DNA of 64,000 bases from Phaeacidiphilus oryzae TH49 (GTDB lineage: Bacteria > Actinomycetota > Actinomycetes > Streptomycetales > Streptomycetaceae). A model generated the notes under the pieces. It saw nothing but the letters and a program-made list of their open reading frames with translations, searched no databases and was not told the DNA's origin. Location: assembly GCF_000744815.1 (NCBI RefSeq), contig NZ_JQMQ01000005.1, positions 3,356,055-3,420,054 on the forward strand, in the 5' to 3' direction. A program made the translations under genes and the position numbers. Each line of letters begins with the position of its first letter. Position 1 is the first letter of the stretch. Positions 46,135 through 55,939 of the stretch are shown here, one piece after another.

Positions 46135-46397
46135 ACCGCACCGCCAGCGGAGTCGGACTCCACCCGGACGGTGAAGTCCTCGATCACGGTGTTGGCGAGG
46201 AAGGTCTCGGCGGCCTTCCTGATCATGGAAAGGGCGGCTTCGTCGACCGGCCCGTCCAGTTCGAGTTCAAAGCGCTTGCCCTGGCGGACATCCGCGATCC
46301 CGTCGAATCCCAGACGAGGCAGTGCGCGCTGCACCGCCTGTCCCTGGGGGTCGAGGATCTCCGGCTTGAGCATGACGTCGACCACGACGCGTGCCAC
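46131..46397 (-). CDS. purS: Phosphoribosylformylglycinamidine synthase subunit PurS
   Basis: The small structural subunit that bridges PurQ and PurL. The 88-residue protein has [19 protein letters not shown] at the N-terminus, as expected for PurS. The start is GTG 46397, with GGGAG upstream. A -10-like TATTCT (46440-46435 on the minus strand) would give a leader of about 30 nt. It is first gene of purSQL. Confidence 0.93.
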   Translation of the reverse strand: MARVVVDVMLKPEILDPQGQAVQRALPRLGFDGIADVRQGKRFELELDGPVDEAALSMIRKAAETFLANTVIEDFTVRVESDSAGGAV

Positions 46398-46812
46398 GGG
46401 TACTCCCGGTGATGTTGGTGCGGTGGAGATGCCCAGAATACCGGGGCCCGGAGGGGCTCGGACCCGCCGCTCCCGGCGACGCGCGTAGACGCTCCGCGTA
46501 GACGGGGAGCGGCCGGCGCGGCCCCTCCGCCCGGCTTCCCGAACTCCGGGGAACGGGAGGTAATTCACCGCTTTCCGCATATTAGGCACCGAGTTCCCGG
46601 CGGGACCGCAATACCAGCCCGAAGCGCTGCCGTCCAGTCCTCGCAGAGGTGCACAGAAGCCCTCGCGGAAGCGACACGGAAAATGTTTTGGAAATGGTCT
46701 TAGTTATATGGCCTACCCGGGTGCAGAATGGCAGCATCGACCCGTTGCGCCAACCCGGGCAGGGGCCATGGCGGGGGTCGGTGTTCGTCCCGCCCCGAGA
46801 GGATTGACGCCC
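46398..46812. other. Divergent region between purS and the Lsr2 paralogue
   Basis: 415 nt with no gene. The purS side holds the TATTCT element. The Lsr2 side has an unusually AT-rich patch (about 46678-46710, including TGTTTTGG and TAGTTATAT). This may be the promoter and a candidate site for Lsr2-type autoregulation, since these proteins prefer AT-rich DNA. Confidence 0.5.
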
Positions 46813-47130
46813 ATGGCTCAGCGCGTAGTGGTCACGCTCTTCGACGATCTGGACGGCGGAGAAGCGGCCGAGACGATCTCCTTCGCTCTGGACGGGAAGT
46901 CCTACGAGATCGACCTGTCCGGCGGCAACGCGCAGAAGCTGCGCGACGTCCTCGCGCCGTACATCCAGGCCGGCCGCAAGCAGAGCCGATCCGGCAAGAC
47001 GTTCCGGCGCACGGCGGTCGCCCCCGATCCGGCGACGGTCCGGGCCTGGGCGCAGTCCCGCGGAATGGACCTGCCGGCCCGCGGCCGGATCCCCAAGCAC
47101 GTCTACGAGGCCTTCGCCGAGGCGAGCTGA
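46813..47130 (+). CDS. Lsr2-family nucleoid-associated protein (LsrL-like paralogue)
   Basis: A 105-residue H-NS-like protein. The N-terminal dimerisation domain (RVVVTLFDDLDGGEAAETIS) is followed by a C-terminal DNA-binding domain with the AT-hook-like RGRIPKHVYEAF. Lsr2 proteins silence AT-rich, often acquired DNA and secondary-metabolite clusters. By position beside purSQL this matches the second Streptomyces copy, LsrL, rather than the main Lsr2; that is inference from remembered gene order. The ATG at 46813 has GAGAGG 9 nt upstream. Confidence 0.92.
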   Translation: MAQRVVVTLFDDLDGGEAAETISFALDGKSYEIDLSGGNAQKLRDVLAPYIQAGRKQSRSGKTFRRTAVAPDPATVRAWAQSRGMDLPARGRIPKHVYEAFAEAS

Positions 47131-47171
47131 AGAATTTTCCCGATCTTCGTGATGAATCGGACAAAACACCC

Positions 47172-47196
47172 CCCGGCGGTGATCACAGCCGCCGGG
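47172..47196 (+). terminator. Terminator after the Lsr2 paralogue
   Basis: CCCGGCGG (47172-47179) pairs with CCGCCGGG (47189-47196), an 8-bp stem with a 9-nt loop, 41 nt after the stop. Confidence 0.6.
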
Positions 47197-47283
47197 ATCG
47201 GGTAATGTTCTTCTCGTCGCCGGGACGGAGCGCCGAAACCGGAGGTCGCAAGACCGAAGGGGCAGGCACGAAGGACCGAACGC

Positions 47284-47358
47284 GCGGGTGTAGCTCAGTA
47301 GTAGAGCGCCCCCTTTCCAAGGGGGAGGCGCAGTGTGCGATTCCTGTCACCCGCTCCA
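47284..47358 (+). tRNA. tRNA-Gly (anticodon UCC), non-canonical D- and T-arms, CCA encoded
   Basis: Acceptor GCGGGTG/CACCCGC and anticodon stem CCCCC/GGGGG are perfect; the anticodon loop is TTTCCAA. The D-loop AGTAGTA has A where G18 is expected, and the T-loop TGCGATT has G where U55 is expected. In the standard 72-nt layout the T-stem (CAGTG/CCTGT) pairs poorly; it pairs well only with one bulged base. CCA is encoded at 47356-47358. A promoter-like TAATGT lies at 47203-47208. Confidence 0.8.
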
Positions 47359-47472
47359 CTCCACCTCGACTCGCCGAGGGTGGCACGACCACCCCGAGGG
47401 ATCAGGTAGAGTAGAGCCCGCCGGAAGGGACCGACGGCCGAGAGGCCGGAAGAACCGGACGGTGGACACCAT

Positions 47473-47548
47473 GCGGACGTGGCTCAGCTGGTAGAGCATC
47501 ACCTTGCCAAGGTGAGGGTCGCGGGTTCGAATCCCGTCGTCCGCTCCA
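47473..47548 (+). tRNA. tRNA-Gly (anticodon GCC), CCA encoded
   Basis: A canonical cloverleaf with acceptor GCGGACG/CGTCCGC, anticodon loop TTGCCAA, a D-loop with GG and T-loop TTCGAAT; CCA lies at 47546-47548. TAGAGT at 47407-47412 may be its own promoter. Confidence 0.95.
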
Positions 47549-47551
47549 CAA

Positions 47552-47584
47552 CCGAAGGGCCCGCTCATCGAGCGGGCCCTTCGG
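47552..47584 (+). terminator. Terminator after the tRNA-Gly pair
   Basis: A 14-15-bp perfect stem (47552-47566 with 47570-47584; arm CCGAAGGGCCCGCT) followed by CGTTTT. Confidence 0.9.
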
Positions 47585-47615
47585 CGTTTTCGCCTGCCGG
47601 TTCTTTGACACACCG

Positions 47616-47644
47616 TTGACAGGCAGTCCTTCCCTCCCTACGTT
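47616..47644 (+). promoter_or_regulatory. Consensus-like promoter of the MFS transporter gene
   Basis: TTGACA (47616-47621), a 17-nt spacer and TACGTT (47639-47644). The expected transcription start near 47651 leaves a 30-nt leader. Confidence 0.65.
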
Positions 47645-47680
47645 CCTCCTGCTGATCACATCCATCGCCAGGGGGCGCTG

Positions 47681-48940
47681 ATGCTCAAGGTCATAAGAGA
47701 TCAGGCCGGCGGCCTGACGAAGGATCAACGGAACGCCTTCGTGGCGGCCTATCTGGGCTGGGCGATGGACGCGTTCGACTACTTCCTGGTCGTGCTGGTC
47801 TACGCGGACATCGCCCAGGACTTCCACAAGTCGCTGACCGACATGGCCTTCCTCACCACGGTGACGCTGGCGATGCGGCCGGTCGGCGCCTTCATCTTCG
47901 GCTGGTGGGCGGACCGCAAGGGCCGCCGGCTTCCGCTGATGGTCGACGTGGTCTTCTACTCGATCGTCGGTTTCGCCTGCGCCTTCGCGCCCAACTACGC
48001 GGTGCTGATGGTGCTTCGGCTGCTCTACGGCATCGGCATGGGCGGCGAGTGGGGCCTCGGCGCGGCGCTCGCCATGGAGAAGATCCCCAGCCAGAAGCGC
48101 GGATTCTGGTCCGGGGTGCTCCAGGGCGGCTACTCCATGGGTTATTTGGTCGCGGCCCTGGCCTATCTCTTCATCAAGCCGGAGTTCGGCTGGCGCGGGC
48201 TCTTCGCCTTCTCGATCCTGCCGGCGCTGATCTCGCTGCTGGTCCGGTCCCGGGTGCGGGAGTCCGAGGTCTGGGAACGGAACGTCAAGCTCACCAGGAC
48301 CTCGCCGGGCCAGGTCTTCCGGGACCCGAAGGTGCTCCGACGGTTCGTGTACCTGGTACTGCTGATGACGGCCTTCAACCTGATGTCGCACGGCACCCAG
48401 GACGTGTATCCGACGTTCATCAAGAAGGGCCTCGGCTTCTCGCCGGACACCGCGACCCTGATCGCCATCGTCTACAACCTCGGGGCCATCCTCGGCGGAA
48501 TGGTCCTCGGGGCGTACTCCGAGCGGCTGGGGCGGCGGCGGACCATCATGTGGGTGGCCGGGCTCGGCATTCTGGTGGTGCCGTTCTTCGCGCTCTCCAC
48601 CACGGCCGGGCTGCTCGCGGTCAGCTCGTTCCTCATGCAGTTCTGCGTCCAGGGCGCCTGGGGCGTCATCCCGGCGCATCTCACCGAGCTGAGCCCGGAC
48701 GCGATCCGCGGCTTCTACCCGGGCGTCACCTACCAGTTGGGCAACCTGATCGCGGCGCTGAACCTGCCGCTGCAGGAGACCATCGCCAAGGGGCACGGCT
48801 ATCCGGCGGCCCTGATGTGGACGGTCTTCCCGACGCTGGCGCTGACCATCCTGCTGACGGCGATCGGCAAGGAGGCCAAGGGCGTCGAGTTCGGCACGGC
48901 GGCGACCACGACGGCGCCGGCCACCTCGACCGCGAGCTGA
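47681..48940 (+). CDS. MFS transporter (organic/sialic acid:H+ symporter type)
   Basis: A 419-residue, 12-helix major facilitator. GWAMDAFDYFLVVLVY in helix one and the loop GWWADRKGRRLPL are typical of the carboxylate/sialate/aromatic-acid symporter branch. YGIGMGGEWGLG in helix four and SERLGRRRTIMW in the second-half loop also fit. The substrate cannot be fixed from sequence alone; no catabolic genes are adjacent. It has its own strong promoter, AGGGGG before the ATG and a terminator after. Confidence 0.85.
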   Translation: MLKVIRDQAGGLTKDQRNAFVAAYLGWAMDAFDYFLVVLVYADIAQDFHKSLTDMAFLTTVTLAMRPVGAFIFGWWADRKGRRLPLMVDVVFYSIVGFACAFAPNYAVLMVLRLLYGIGMGGEWGLGAALAMEKIPSQKRGFWSGVLQGGYSMGYLVAALAYLFIKPEFGWRGLFAFSILPALISLLVRSRVRESEVWERNVKLTRTSPGQVFRDPKVLRRFVYLVLLMTAFNLMSHGTQDVYPTFIKKGLGFSPDTATLIAIVYNLGAILGGMVLGAYSERLGRRRTIMWVAGLGILVVPFFALSTTAGLLAVSSFLMQFCVQGAWGVIPAHLTELSPDAIRGFYPGVTYQLGNLIAALNLPLQETIAKGHGYPAALMWTVFPTLALTILLTAIGKEAKGVEFGTAATTTAPATSTAS

Positions 48941-48993
48941 CCGCGAGCCGCTGACGCCGAACCGACGGCGAACTGACGGCCCGCAGAACGGAG

Positions 48994-49025
48994 AACGGGG
49001 GCGCCGGCCTCGCCGCGCCCCCGTT
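48994..49025. terminator. Bidirectional terminator between MFS gene and purC
   Basis: AACGGGGGCG (48994-49003) pairs with CGCCCCCGTT (49016-49025), serving both convergent genes. Confidence 0.8.
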
Positions 49026-49037
49026 GCGGCTCAGGGC

Positions 49038-49952
<915 letters not shown>

Positions 49953-50048
49953 GGCTCTGCCCTTTTTCTGGAGGCCATCGTTGGGCCCGAGTCTTTCACG
50001 CACTCCGGCCGCGGGCCCGGCCGGGACCGTTGCCGGGGGCGAGGAGGC

Positions 50049-51674
50049 TCAGGCCAGCTTGCAGATCCGGTCCAGGAGGTTGGCCGTCGCCCGCTGGACC
50101 CGGGCGTCCGTGTGTCCCGGCCGGTCCAGCGCCGGCGACCAGGCGAAGGTCCCCGAGGCGAAGACCCAGGCCCCGCTGGGGGCCCGGTAGAGGGAGGTCT
50201 CCTGGTGCCGGGTCGCCCCCCGGACGTCCTGGTACGGCGAGTGGGCGAGCAGCAGCCGCTCGCTGCTCTCCGGCAGCGGGGCCCGCGGGTGGTACCGGTC
50301 GGCCTCGCCGGCGACCAGGCCCTCCAGCGGCTCGTGCTCGCGGACCCCGGTGCCCTCCCACAGCCAGTGGTCGGCGTTACGGACCACCAGCGGGGCCGGC
50401 TCCGGCACCCGGCCGGCGTACTGGATGCCGAGCAGCCGCTGCTCGGCCCCGGAGGCGGACGCGGTCTCGCCGCCCGGGCCGGCGCCCGCTCCCCCGGCGC
50501 CCGCTCCCCCGGCTGCCGCGCTGCCGGACCCGCCGGAGTCCCGCCACAGCGAGGTGCGGGGGCTGCCCGGGGGGAGCGGGATCGGCCGCTGCCGCTTGCG
50601 GCAGCTGATCAGCCGGTCCGGGTCGCCGGACGGTCCCGGCTCCAGCTCGACCTTCCAGTACATGGTGTTGGCGCTGAGGAAGACCAGCGAGGTGCCGGCG
50701 TCCCGGGCGGTCTCCACGGACCGCCGCATCGGCTCGGACCAGTACTCGTCGTGGCCGGGGAAGATCAGCCCGCGGTGCCGGGACGGGTCCACCCGGCCGG
50801 CGTGGAGGTCGGTGGCGTTGGCGTAGGCCAGGTCGTAGCCGTAGCGCTCGGCCCAGCGGATCACGTCGTAGGCGTGGCCGACGTGCAGCGGCAGGCCGGC
50901 CCCCGCGTACGGGCGGTCGAAGGAGACGGTGATCGCGGCCTCGGACTCGCCGAGCAGCCGGCCCTTCTCGTCCCAGGCGTGGTAGAGGCTCGCGCCGTTC
51001 CGCCCGTCCTCCGGGAACATGTTGTAGGCCTGCCAGGTGACGTCCGGCAGCAGCAGCATCAGATCGGCGGCCCGGGCGGGGCTACGCACGGTGAACGGGA
51101 TGTGGCTGCGGTAGCGGTTGTCCGCCGTGGTGAGCACCGCGACATAGGCCCCCGGCGGCCAGTGGCCGGGGATCTGCAGCCGCCAGGACATCCACCAGTG
51201 GTGGCAGCTGACCGTGCGCCCGGCCACCATCGGGGCCGGCTGGCGAAGGCCGGAGACCTGGGGGCTGGCCGCCATGTGGCGGGCGCCGGCGCCGCCGTAG
51301 TGGCCGATCCGGTAGACGTCGACGGTGAACTCCTGCGGCGGGTTCACCGAGACCCTGAGGTCGAGGGCACCGCCGGGGAGGACGCCGGAGGCCGCCGCGA
51401 AGCCCTTGATCTGTCCGGTGACGTCGTCCGCCGTGCTCGGCCGGTCCAGGCCGGAGCGGAGCTGCTCGGTGCCCGGAGCGGTCCGCGCGTTCGGGACCCG
51501 GCCCTGGTTGCCCTGGCCTTCGGTCAGATCCACGTACCACGGCACCTTCAGCCCGGTGTCGTCGAAGTAGAGGTCCGCCCCGCGCAGCCACGGGAGCGGC
51601 CCCTGGCCGAAGGGGTCGGTCACGCCGTGAGCGAGCGCTCCGGACTCCCAGCGGTGGATCTGCCCGGTACCCAC
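50049..51674 (-). CDS. N,N-dimethylformamidase beta-subunit-like protein
   Basis: A 541-residue protein whose large central part matches the fold of the dimethylformamidase large subunit. Features include DVYRIGHYGGAGARHM, LPDVTWQAYNMFPEDGR, YDLAYANATDLHAG and FPGHDEYWSEPMRR, followed by VFLSANTMYWKVE. The Tyr and Glu residues of the known mononuclear iron site may lie in these blocks, but I cannot confirm them. A Gly/Ala-rich linker (near 375-405) interrupts the C-terminal third. No small subunit is adjacent. The substrate in Streptomyces is unknown; family members sit between purC and purD in related genomes. Confidence 0.75.
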   Translation of the reverse strand: MGTGQIHRWESGALAHGVTDPFGQGPLPWLRGADLYFDDTGLKVPWYVDLTEGQGNQGRVPNARTAPGTEQLRSGLDRPSTADDVTGQIKGFAAASGVLPGGALDLRVSVNPPQEFTVDVYRIGHYGGAGARHMAASPQVSGLRQPAPMVAGRTVSCHHWWMSWRLQIPGHWPPGAYVAVLTTADNRYRSHIPFTVRSPARAADLMLLLPDVTWQAYNMFPEDGRNGASLYHAWDEKGRLLGESEAAITVSFDRPYAGAGLPLHVGHAYDVIRWAERYGYDLAYANATDLHAGRVDPSRHRGLIFPGHDEYWSEPMRRSVETARDAGTSLVFLSANTMYWKVELEPGPSGDPDRLISCRKRQRPIPLPPGSPRTSLWRDSGGSGSAAAGGAGAGGAGAGPGGETASASGAEQRLLGIQYAGRVPEPAPLVVRNADHWLWEGTGVREHEPLEGLVAGEADRYHPRAPLPESSERLLLAHSPYQDVRGATRHQETSLYRAPSGAWVFASGTFAWSPALDRPGHTDARVQRATANLLDRICKLA

Positions 51675-51866
51675 GCCGTCCTCGCTCCCCTCGCACGCTC
51701 CCTGGAACCGACCCGGGTCGCCCGCCGGACGAGGCGTCCGCGGGCGGCCGGATACGCACTGTCCGATGCCCTGCGGCTACCCGGTGTGCTGCATCGTATG
51801 TGCTGATCCGCCGAACGGCCCCGGAGTTGGCGCGGTTGGTGTCGCCGGGGCTGCGGCAGCCGTGGC

Positions 51867-53665
51867 TCAGGCCGGTCGGAGGGGCGCGTCGGCCCGTATC
51901 CCCGCCCCGGCGAGCCAGCCGCGGAGCGCCTTGGTGTCGCCGTGCTCCACCGCCCGGGCGACCGCCGGGGCCAGGTCGCTCCGGCGCACCCCGTCCACCA
52001 GCAGCACCGGTCCGTCCAGCCAGTCCAGTCCGGGGCGGGCCGCTCCGGCCTCCATGGCGGCGCAGCAGACCAGGGCGGCGAGGTGCTCGCCGAGGGGCTC
52101 AGGGGCCTGCTCGGGGCCTGGCCGGTGGGGGCCTGGCCGGCGCCGGCGGCGCGGCCGTCGGGCAGCGGCAGGCTCCGGACCAGCAGCTCTCCCCGGCCGC
52201 CGGCCAGCAGGTCGAGCACCCGGCCGACGGCGGGCGCGAAGGGCCCCTCGAAGGGCTCCTCCCCCGAGTCGGGGGCGCCAGGGCCGGCACTCGCGCCGTC
52301 GGCGGCGACCGGGCCGCCGGAGCCGGCGTTCGCGGACCGCGCGGCGGAGCGCCGTACGTGGTCCACGTGGTCGGTGCGGCCGGCCGGCCCGGTCGGATCG
52401 GCCCGGTCGGCCGGACCGGTGTGCCGGCCGGCCTGTGCGGAGAGGCCGGAGAGCCCGCCGGAGCCGGCCGCGGGCCGCCGCTCCGCCGCGGCGTCCAGCG
52501 CCCGCAGCGCCGAGAGCAGGACCGCGGCCCTGGTCCGCCAGGTCCGGGCGACGACCTCCTCCGGGTACTTCTCCCAGCTGACCGGGGCCAGCTCGGACGG
52601 GGGGCCGTAGAAGAGGCCGGCGGCGAGGTCGGAGATCCGCCGGTCCACCTCACCCGGATCCTCCAGCAGATCGCAGGCGGGGCGTTCGCTGAGCCGGCTC
52701 TCGTAGCCGTCGGCCAGCCGGTCCCGGCGGGAGAGCTCGGTGAGGGCGGAGACCGCGCCGGCGTTCAGCCGCTCCGGGCTGCGGCCGATCCGCCAGGCGG
52801 GGAGGGCCACCCGGTCGAGCATCCGATCCCAGCCCGCGTAGGCCAGGCCGACCTGCTCCTGGGCGGCGATCCGCCGGCCGTAGTCGACCAGCTGGGCCCG
52901 TTCGGCGGCCCCGGCGGCGACCGCCCGCTCCAGGGCGGCGGCGGGCTGCCGGGCCCGGCGGAGGAGCGCCCGGGCGGGCCTGGCCAGGATCCGGTCCAGG
53001 CGGCTGCCGGCGGGGGCGGCAGGCGCGGGGGCGGCAGGGCCCTCGGCGGACCCGCCGAGGGCTCCGTCGGGGCGGCCGAGGGCCAGCGCGTCCAGGCCGC
53101 GGACGAAGCGGCGGGCCGCGGTGATCTCCCGGTCGGCGGTGGCGGCGCCGCCCGCGACCACCGGGGCGAGCAGCGCGCGCAGCTCGTCCACCCGCATCCA
53201 CCACAGGAACGGGGAGCCGATCACCAGCGCGGGCGGCCCGCCCGCCGTGGCGTCGTCCTCCAGCCAGCTGTCGCAGTCCGGGGCCAGCGCGATCCGGGAC
53301 GGGGCCGGCACCTCCAGGCGCTCGGCCAGCTCCCTGACCAGCCGGTAGAGCTCGGGGGCCGCCCGTTCGGCGATCGGCGCGGAGAGCGGGGCGGGCGGGG
53401 GCACCCGGCGGACCCGCAGCGCGAAGAGGCCGGCGGCGAGCAGCATCAGCAGCGCGATCCCGGTGACCGCCCAGCGGGCCGCCCCCCAGGCGCCGGCGTC
53501 GGGCGCGCCGGCCGCTCCCATCCGGCCGGTCAGCCGGCCCGCCCAGAGCACCACGGCGACGGCGGCCGGCAGCACCGCCAGGCCGAGCGCCGTGCCGCGC
53601 ACGCGCAGCACGGCCTGGGCTCGGGCCCGTGCTTGTGCCATCTCGGTACCAGCCACTGCTCGCAT
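51867..53665 (-). pseudogene. Degenerate M48-like membrane protein with a late frameshift
   Basis: Starts with one or two membrane helices (about residues 25-42 and 63-80). A region arranged like an M48 peptidase follows (ELYRLVRELAERLEVPAP, then WWMRVDELRALLAPVVAGG). Where HELGH is expected the sequence is APVVAG, so zinc ligands are absent and it is probably not a peptidase. A helical middle and an Ala/Gly-rich linker follow. The frame breaks in a G/C-rich stretch near 52085-52140; the proper end resumes one frame over as LDWLDGPVLLVDGVRRSDLA and finishes at 51867. One base restores a roughly 600-residue protein. Confidence 0.65.
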
Positions 53666-54341
53666 CACCCCTGTTCGCCTGCGCGTCTGGCTCCGGCGCG
53701 GGTCGTACGGCTCAGCTTTCCGCTGCGTCGGGTCGGTCGGTCGGGTGGGTCTTGCGGTCGGAATCCGCCAGAAACCGCCACGGGCTTCGCCGGGTTCCGA
53801 TGGGAACCGGCTGCGCTCCGATCCGGGTGCGGTCTCCAAGTGGACTGACGAACCGTCGGACGAGCGTCGTTCCACGGCATCCGCCGATTCACCCGGACCG
53901 GTGGTTCCCGAGGGAATCCGGACGCGGACCTCCGGTGAACGAACAGAATGCCCACCCCCAGACTGCCCCGGCCGGCCTCCCCTGGCTGGTCGGCGCGCGT
54001 TTCGGAACCCGCGACCGGCTTCCCCGCACGCCCGTACGGGATGCGGTTCTGGGCACCATAAGACGCCGGTCCGACAATCGTCAGCCGGATCCGCCCGGAG
54101 TCACCCGAAGGAATGTGCGGTTGGCTCGATTCGCCCATCGCACCCGCCGCGACCTTTCCGTTCGCCGCGCGTAGCGGATTCGCCGCAGCACGCCCGGGAT
54201 CCCCCCGAACAGCCGTCCCCCGCGCGGCCGTTGCTCTCCTGCGCCCCTCGGGCGCGGCAAGCGCCGACGGGCGTCCGCGCCCCGCGTCCGGCCGGAGGCG
54301 CGGACGGGGGCGCGGACGCCCGTCGGTAGGTAGGGGTGCCG
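53666..54341. other. 676-nt intergenic region
   Basis: Lies between the M48-like gene's start and the purD end, both on minus. It contains the purD terminator at 54264-54326. The rest (53666-54260) has overlapping open frames on both strands with no ribosome-binding site or recognisable family. The M48-like promoter is presumably near 53670-53760. Confidence 0.5.
54264..54326 (-). terminator. Strong terminator after purD
   Basis: A perfect 20-bp stem (54264-54283 with 54307-54326) with an inner loop that can itself pair, 15 nt past the purD stop codon. Confidence 0.9.
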
Positions 54342-55601
54342 TCAGCCCGCCTCGGCGGCCGCGCGCTCGGCGATGTCGCCCCGGTGGTGGGAGCCGCGCA
54401 GCCGGATCGCGCCGACCCCGCGGTACGCCCGCTCCCGGGCCGCCGCCAGGGTCTCGCCGAGGGCCGTCACCGAGAGGACCCGCCCGCCGGCGCTGAGCAC
54501 CGTCTCGCCGTCCTCGGCCAGCCTGGTGCCGGCGTGGAGGACGTAGCTGCTGCCGTCGGCCGCCTCGGCCTCGGCCAGGCCCTCGATCGGGTCGCCGGTG
54601 CGCGGCGAGACCGGGTAGCCCTCGGAGGCGATCACCACGGTCACCGCGGCGCCGTCCGCCCAGCGCAGCGGCTCGATCTCGGCCAGCCGCCCGGTGGCCG
54701 CCGCGTGCAGCAGGCCGGCCAGCGGGGTGCGCAGCCGGGCCAGCACGACCTGGGTCTCCGGGTCGCCGAAGCGGGCGTTGAACTCGATCACCCGGATCCC
54801 GCGCGAGGTGACCGCGAGGCCGGCGTAGAGGAGGCCGGAGAACGGGGTGCCGCGGCGGCGCAGCTCGTCCACGGTCGGCTGGAGGACGCTCTCCATGACC
54901 TCGTCGACCAGCTTGGGGTCCGCCCAGGGCAGCGGCGAGTAGGCGCCCATCCCCCCGGTGTTGGGCCCGGTGTCCCCGTCGCCCGCCCGCTTGAAGTCCT
55001 GCGCGGGCTGCAGCGGGACCACGGTGGTGCCGTCGGTGACGGCGAAGAGGGAGACCTCCGGGCCGTCCAGGAACTCCTCGATCACCACGCGGTCGCAGCC
55101 GCGGGCGTGTGCCCGGGCCGCCGCCACGTCCTCGGTGACCACCACGCCCTTGCCGGCCGCCAGGCCGTCGTCCTTCACCACGTACGGCGGGCCGAAGGCG
55201 TCCAGCGCGCGGTCCACCTCCTCGGCGGTGGTGCAGACGTAGGAGCGGGCGGTGGGGACGTTGGCCGCGGCCATCACCTCCTTGGCGAAGGCCTTGGAGC
55301 CCTCCAGCCGGGCCGCCTCCGCGCCCGGGCCGAAGACCGGGACGCCGCGCTCGCGGACGGCGTCCGCGACGCCCGCCACCAGCGGGGCCTCCGGGCCGAC
55401 CACCACCAGCTCGGCGCCCAGCCGCTCGGCCAGCCCGGCGACGGCGGAGCCGTCCAGCTGGTCGACGGGGTGCAGCCGGGCCACAGCCGCGATCCCGGCG
55501 TTGCCCGGGGCGCAGTGCAGTTCGGTGACGTCGGGGTCGAGCGAGAGCGCACGGCACAGAGCGTGCTCGCGGGCGCCGTTTCCGATGACGAGGACCTTCA
55601 C
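54342..55601 (-). CDS. purD: Phosphoribosylamine-glycine ligase (GAR synthetase)
   Basis: An ATP-grasp enzyme joining phosphoribosylamine and glycine. The 419-residue protein begins [14 protein letters not shown] and contains [14 protein letters not shown] (ATP-binding Lys), [10 protein letters not shown] and [13 protein letters not shown]. The start is GTG 55601; TAGGCT lies 7 nt upstream and no ribosome-binding site is seen, so it is probably leaderless. It is separate from the purM-purF and purSQL groups. Confidence 0.96.
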   Translation of the reverse strand: MKVLVIGNGAREHALCRALSLDPDVTELHCAPGNAGIAAVARLHPVDQLDGSAVAGLAERLGAELVVVGPEAPLVAGVADAVRERGVPVFGPGAEAARLEGSKAFAKEVMAAANVPTARSYVCTTAEEVDRALDAFGPPYVVKDDGLAAGKGVVVTEDVAAARAHARGCDRVVIEEFLDGPEVSLFAVTDGTTVVPLQPAQDFKRAGDGDTGPNTGGMGAYSPLPWADPKLVDEVMESVLQPTVDELRRRGTPFSGLLYAGLAVTSRGIRVIEFNARFGDPETQVVLARLRTPLAGLLHAAATGRLAEIEPLRWADGAAVTVVIASEGYPVSPRTGDPIEGLAEAEAADGSSYVLHAGTRLAEDGETVLSAGGRVLSVTALGETLAAARERAYRGVGAIRLRGSHHRGDIAERAAAEAG

Positions 55602-55939
55602 GCACCCGAGCCTACTGGTCCGCCCGGCCGCCCCCGCCCGACGGGGCGGGGGTACCGCGGATGCGGCGGTCCACCGGCCGGGTGAGAGGGTGGGCCGCCG
55701 AGACCACCCCCGGGGGGCGGCGGAGCCCCGTGCGGGGTGTGCCTCGTACGGGTGATTCCCCGGCGGGCCGGGGGGAGCCGCCGCGGGGCCTCGCGAGGGC
55801 GGTGACCTCGGGCGGCGCTCCCGTACCGGCTCACACTCGGGCAACATCCGTGGGGAAACCGTAAGGAACCGCCCCCGCAGTCAGCCATTTGGCGGTAAGA
55901 AGTGGTGATTGGCCAGTCGTCCGACAGGGAGCCCCGCGA
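55602..55939. other. Divergent region between purD and the SLATT gene
   Basis: 338 nt. The purD -10 (TAGGCT on the minus strand, 55614-55609) is at one end. On the other side, AGGGAG (55925-55930) precedes the SLATT GTG. The middle is very GC-rich, with overlapping short palindromes (GGCCGGGG/CCCCGGCG type) and no gene. Confidence 0.5.
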
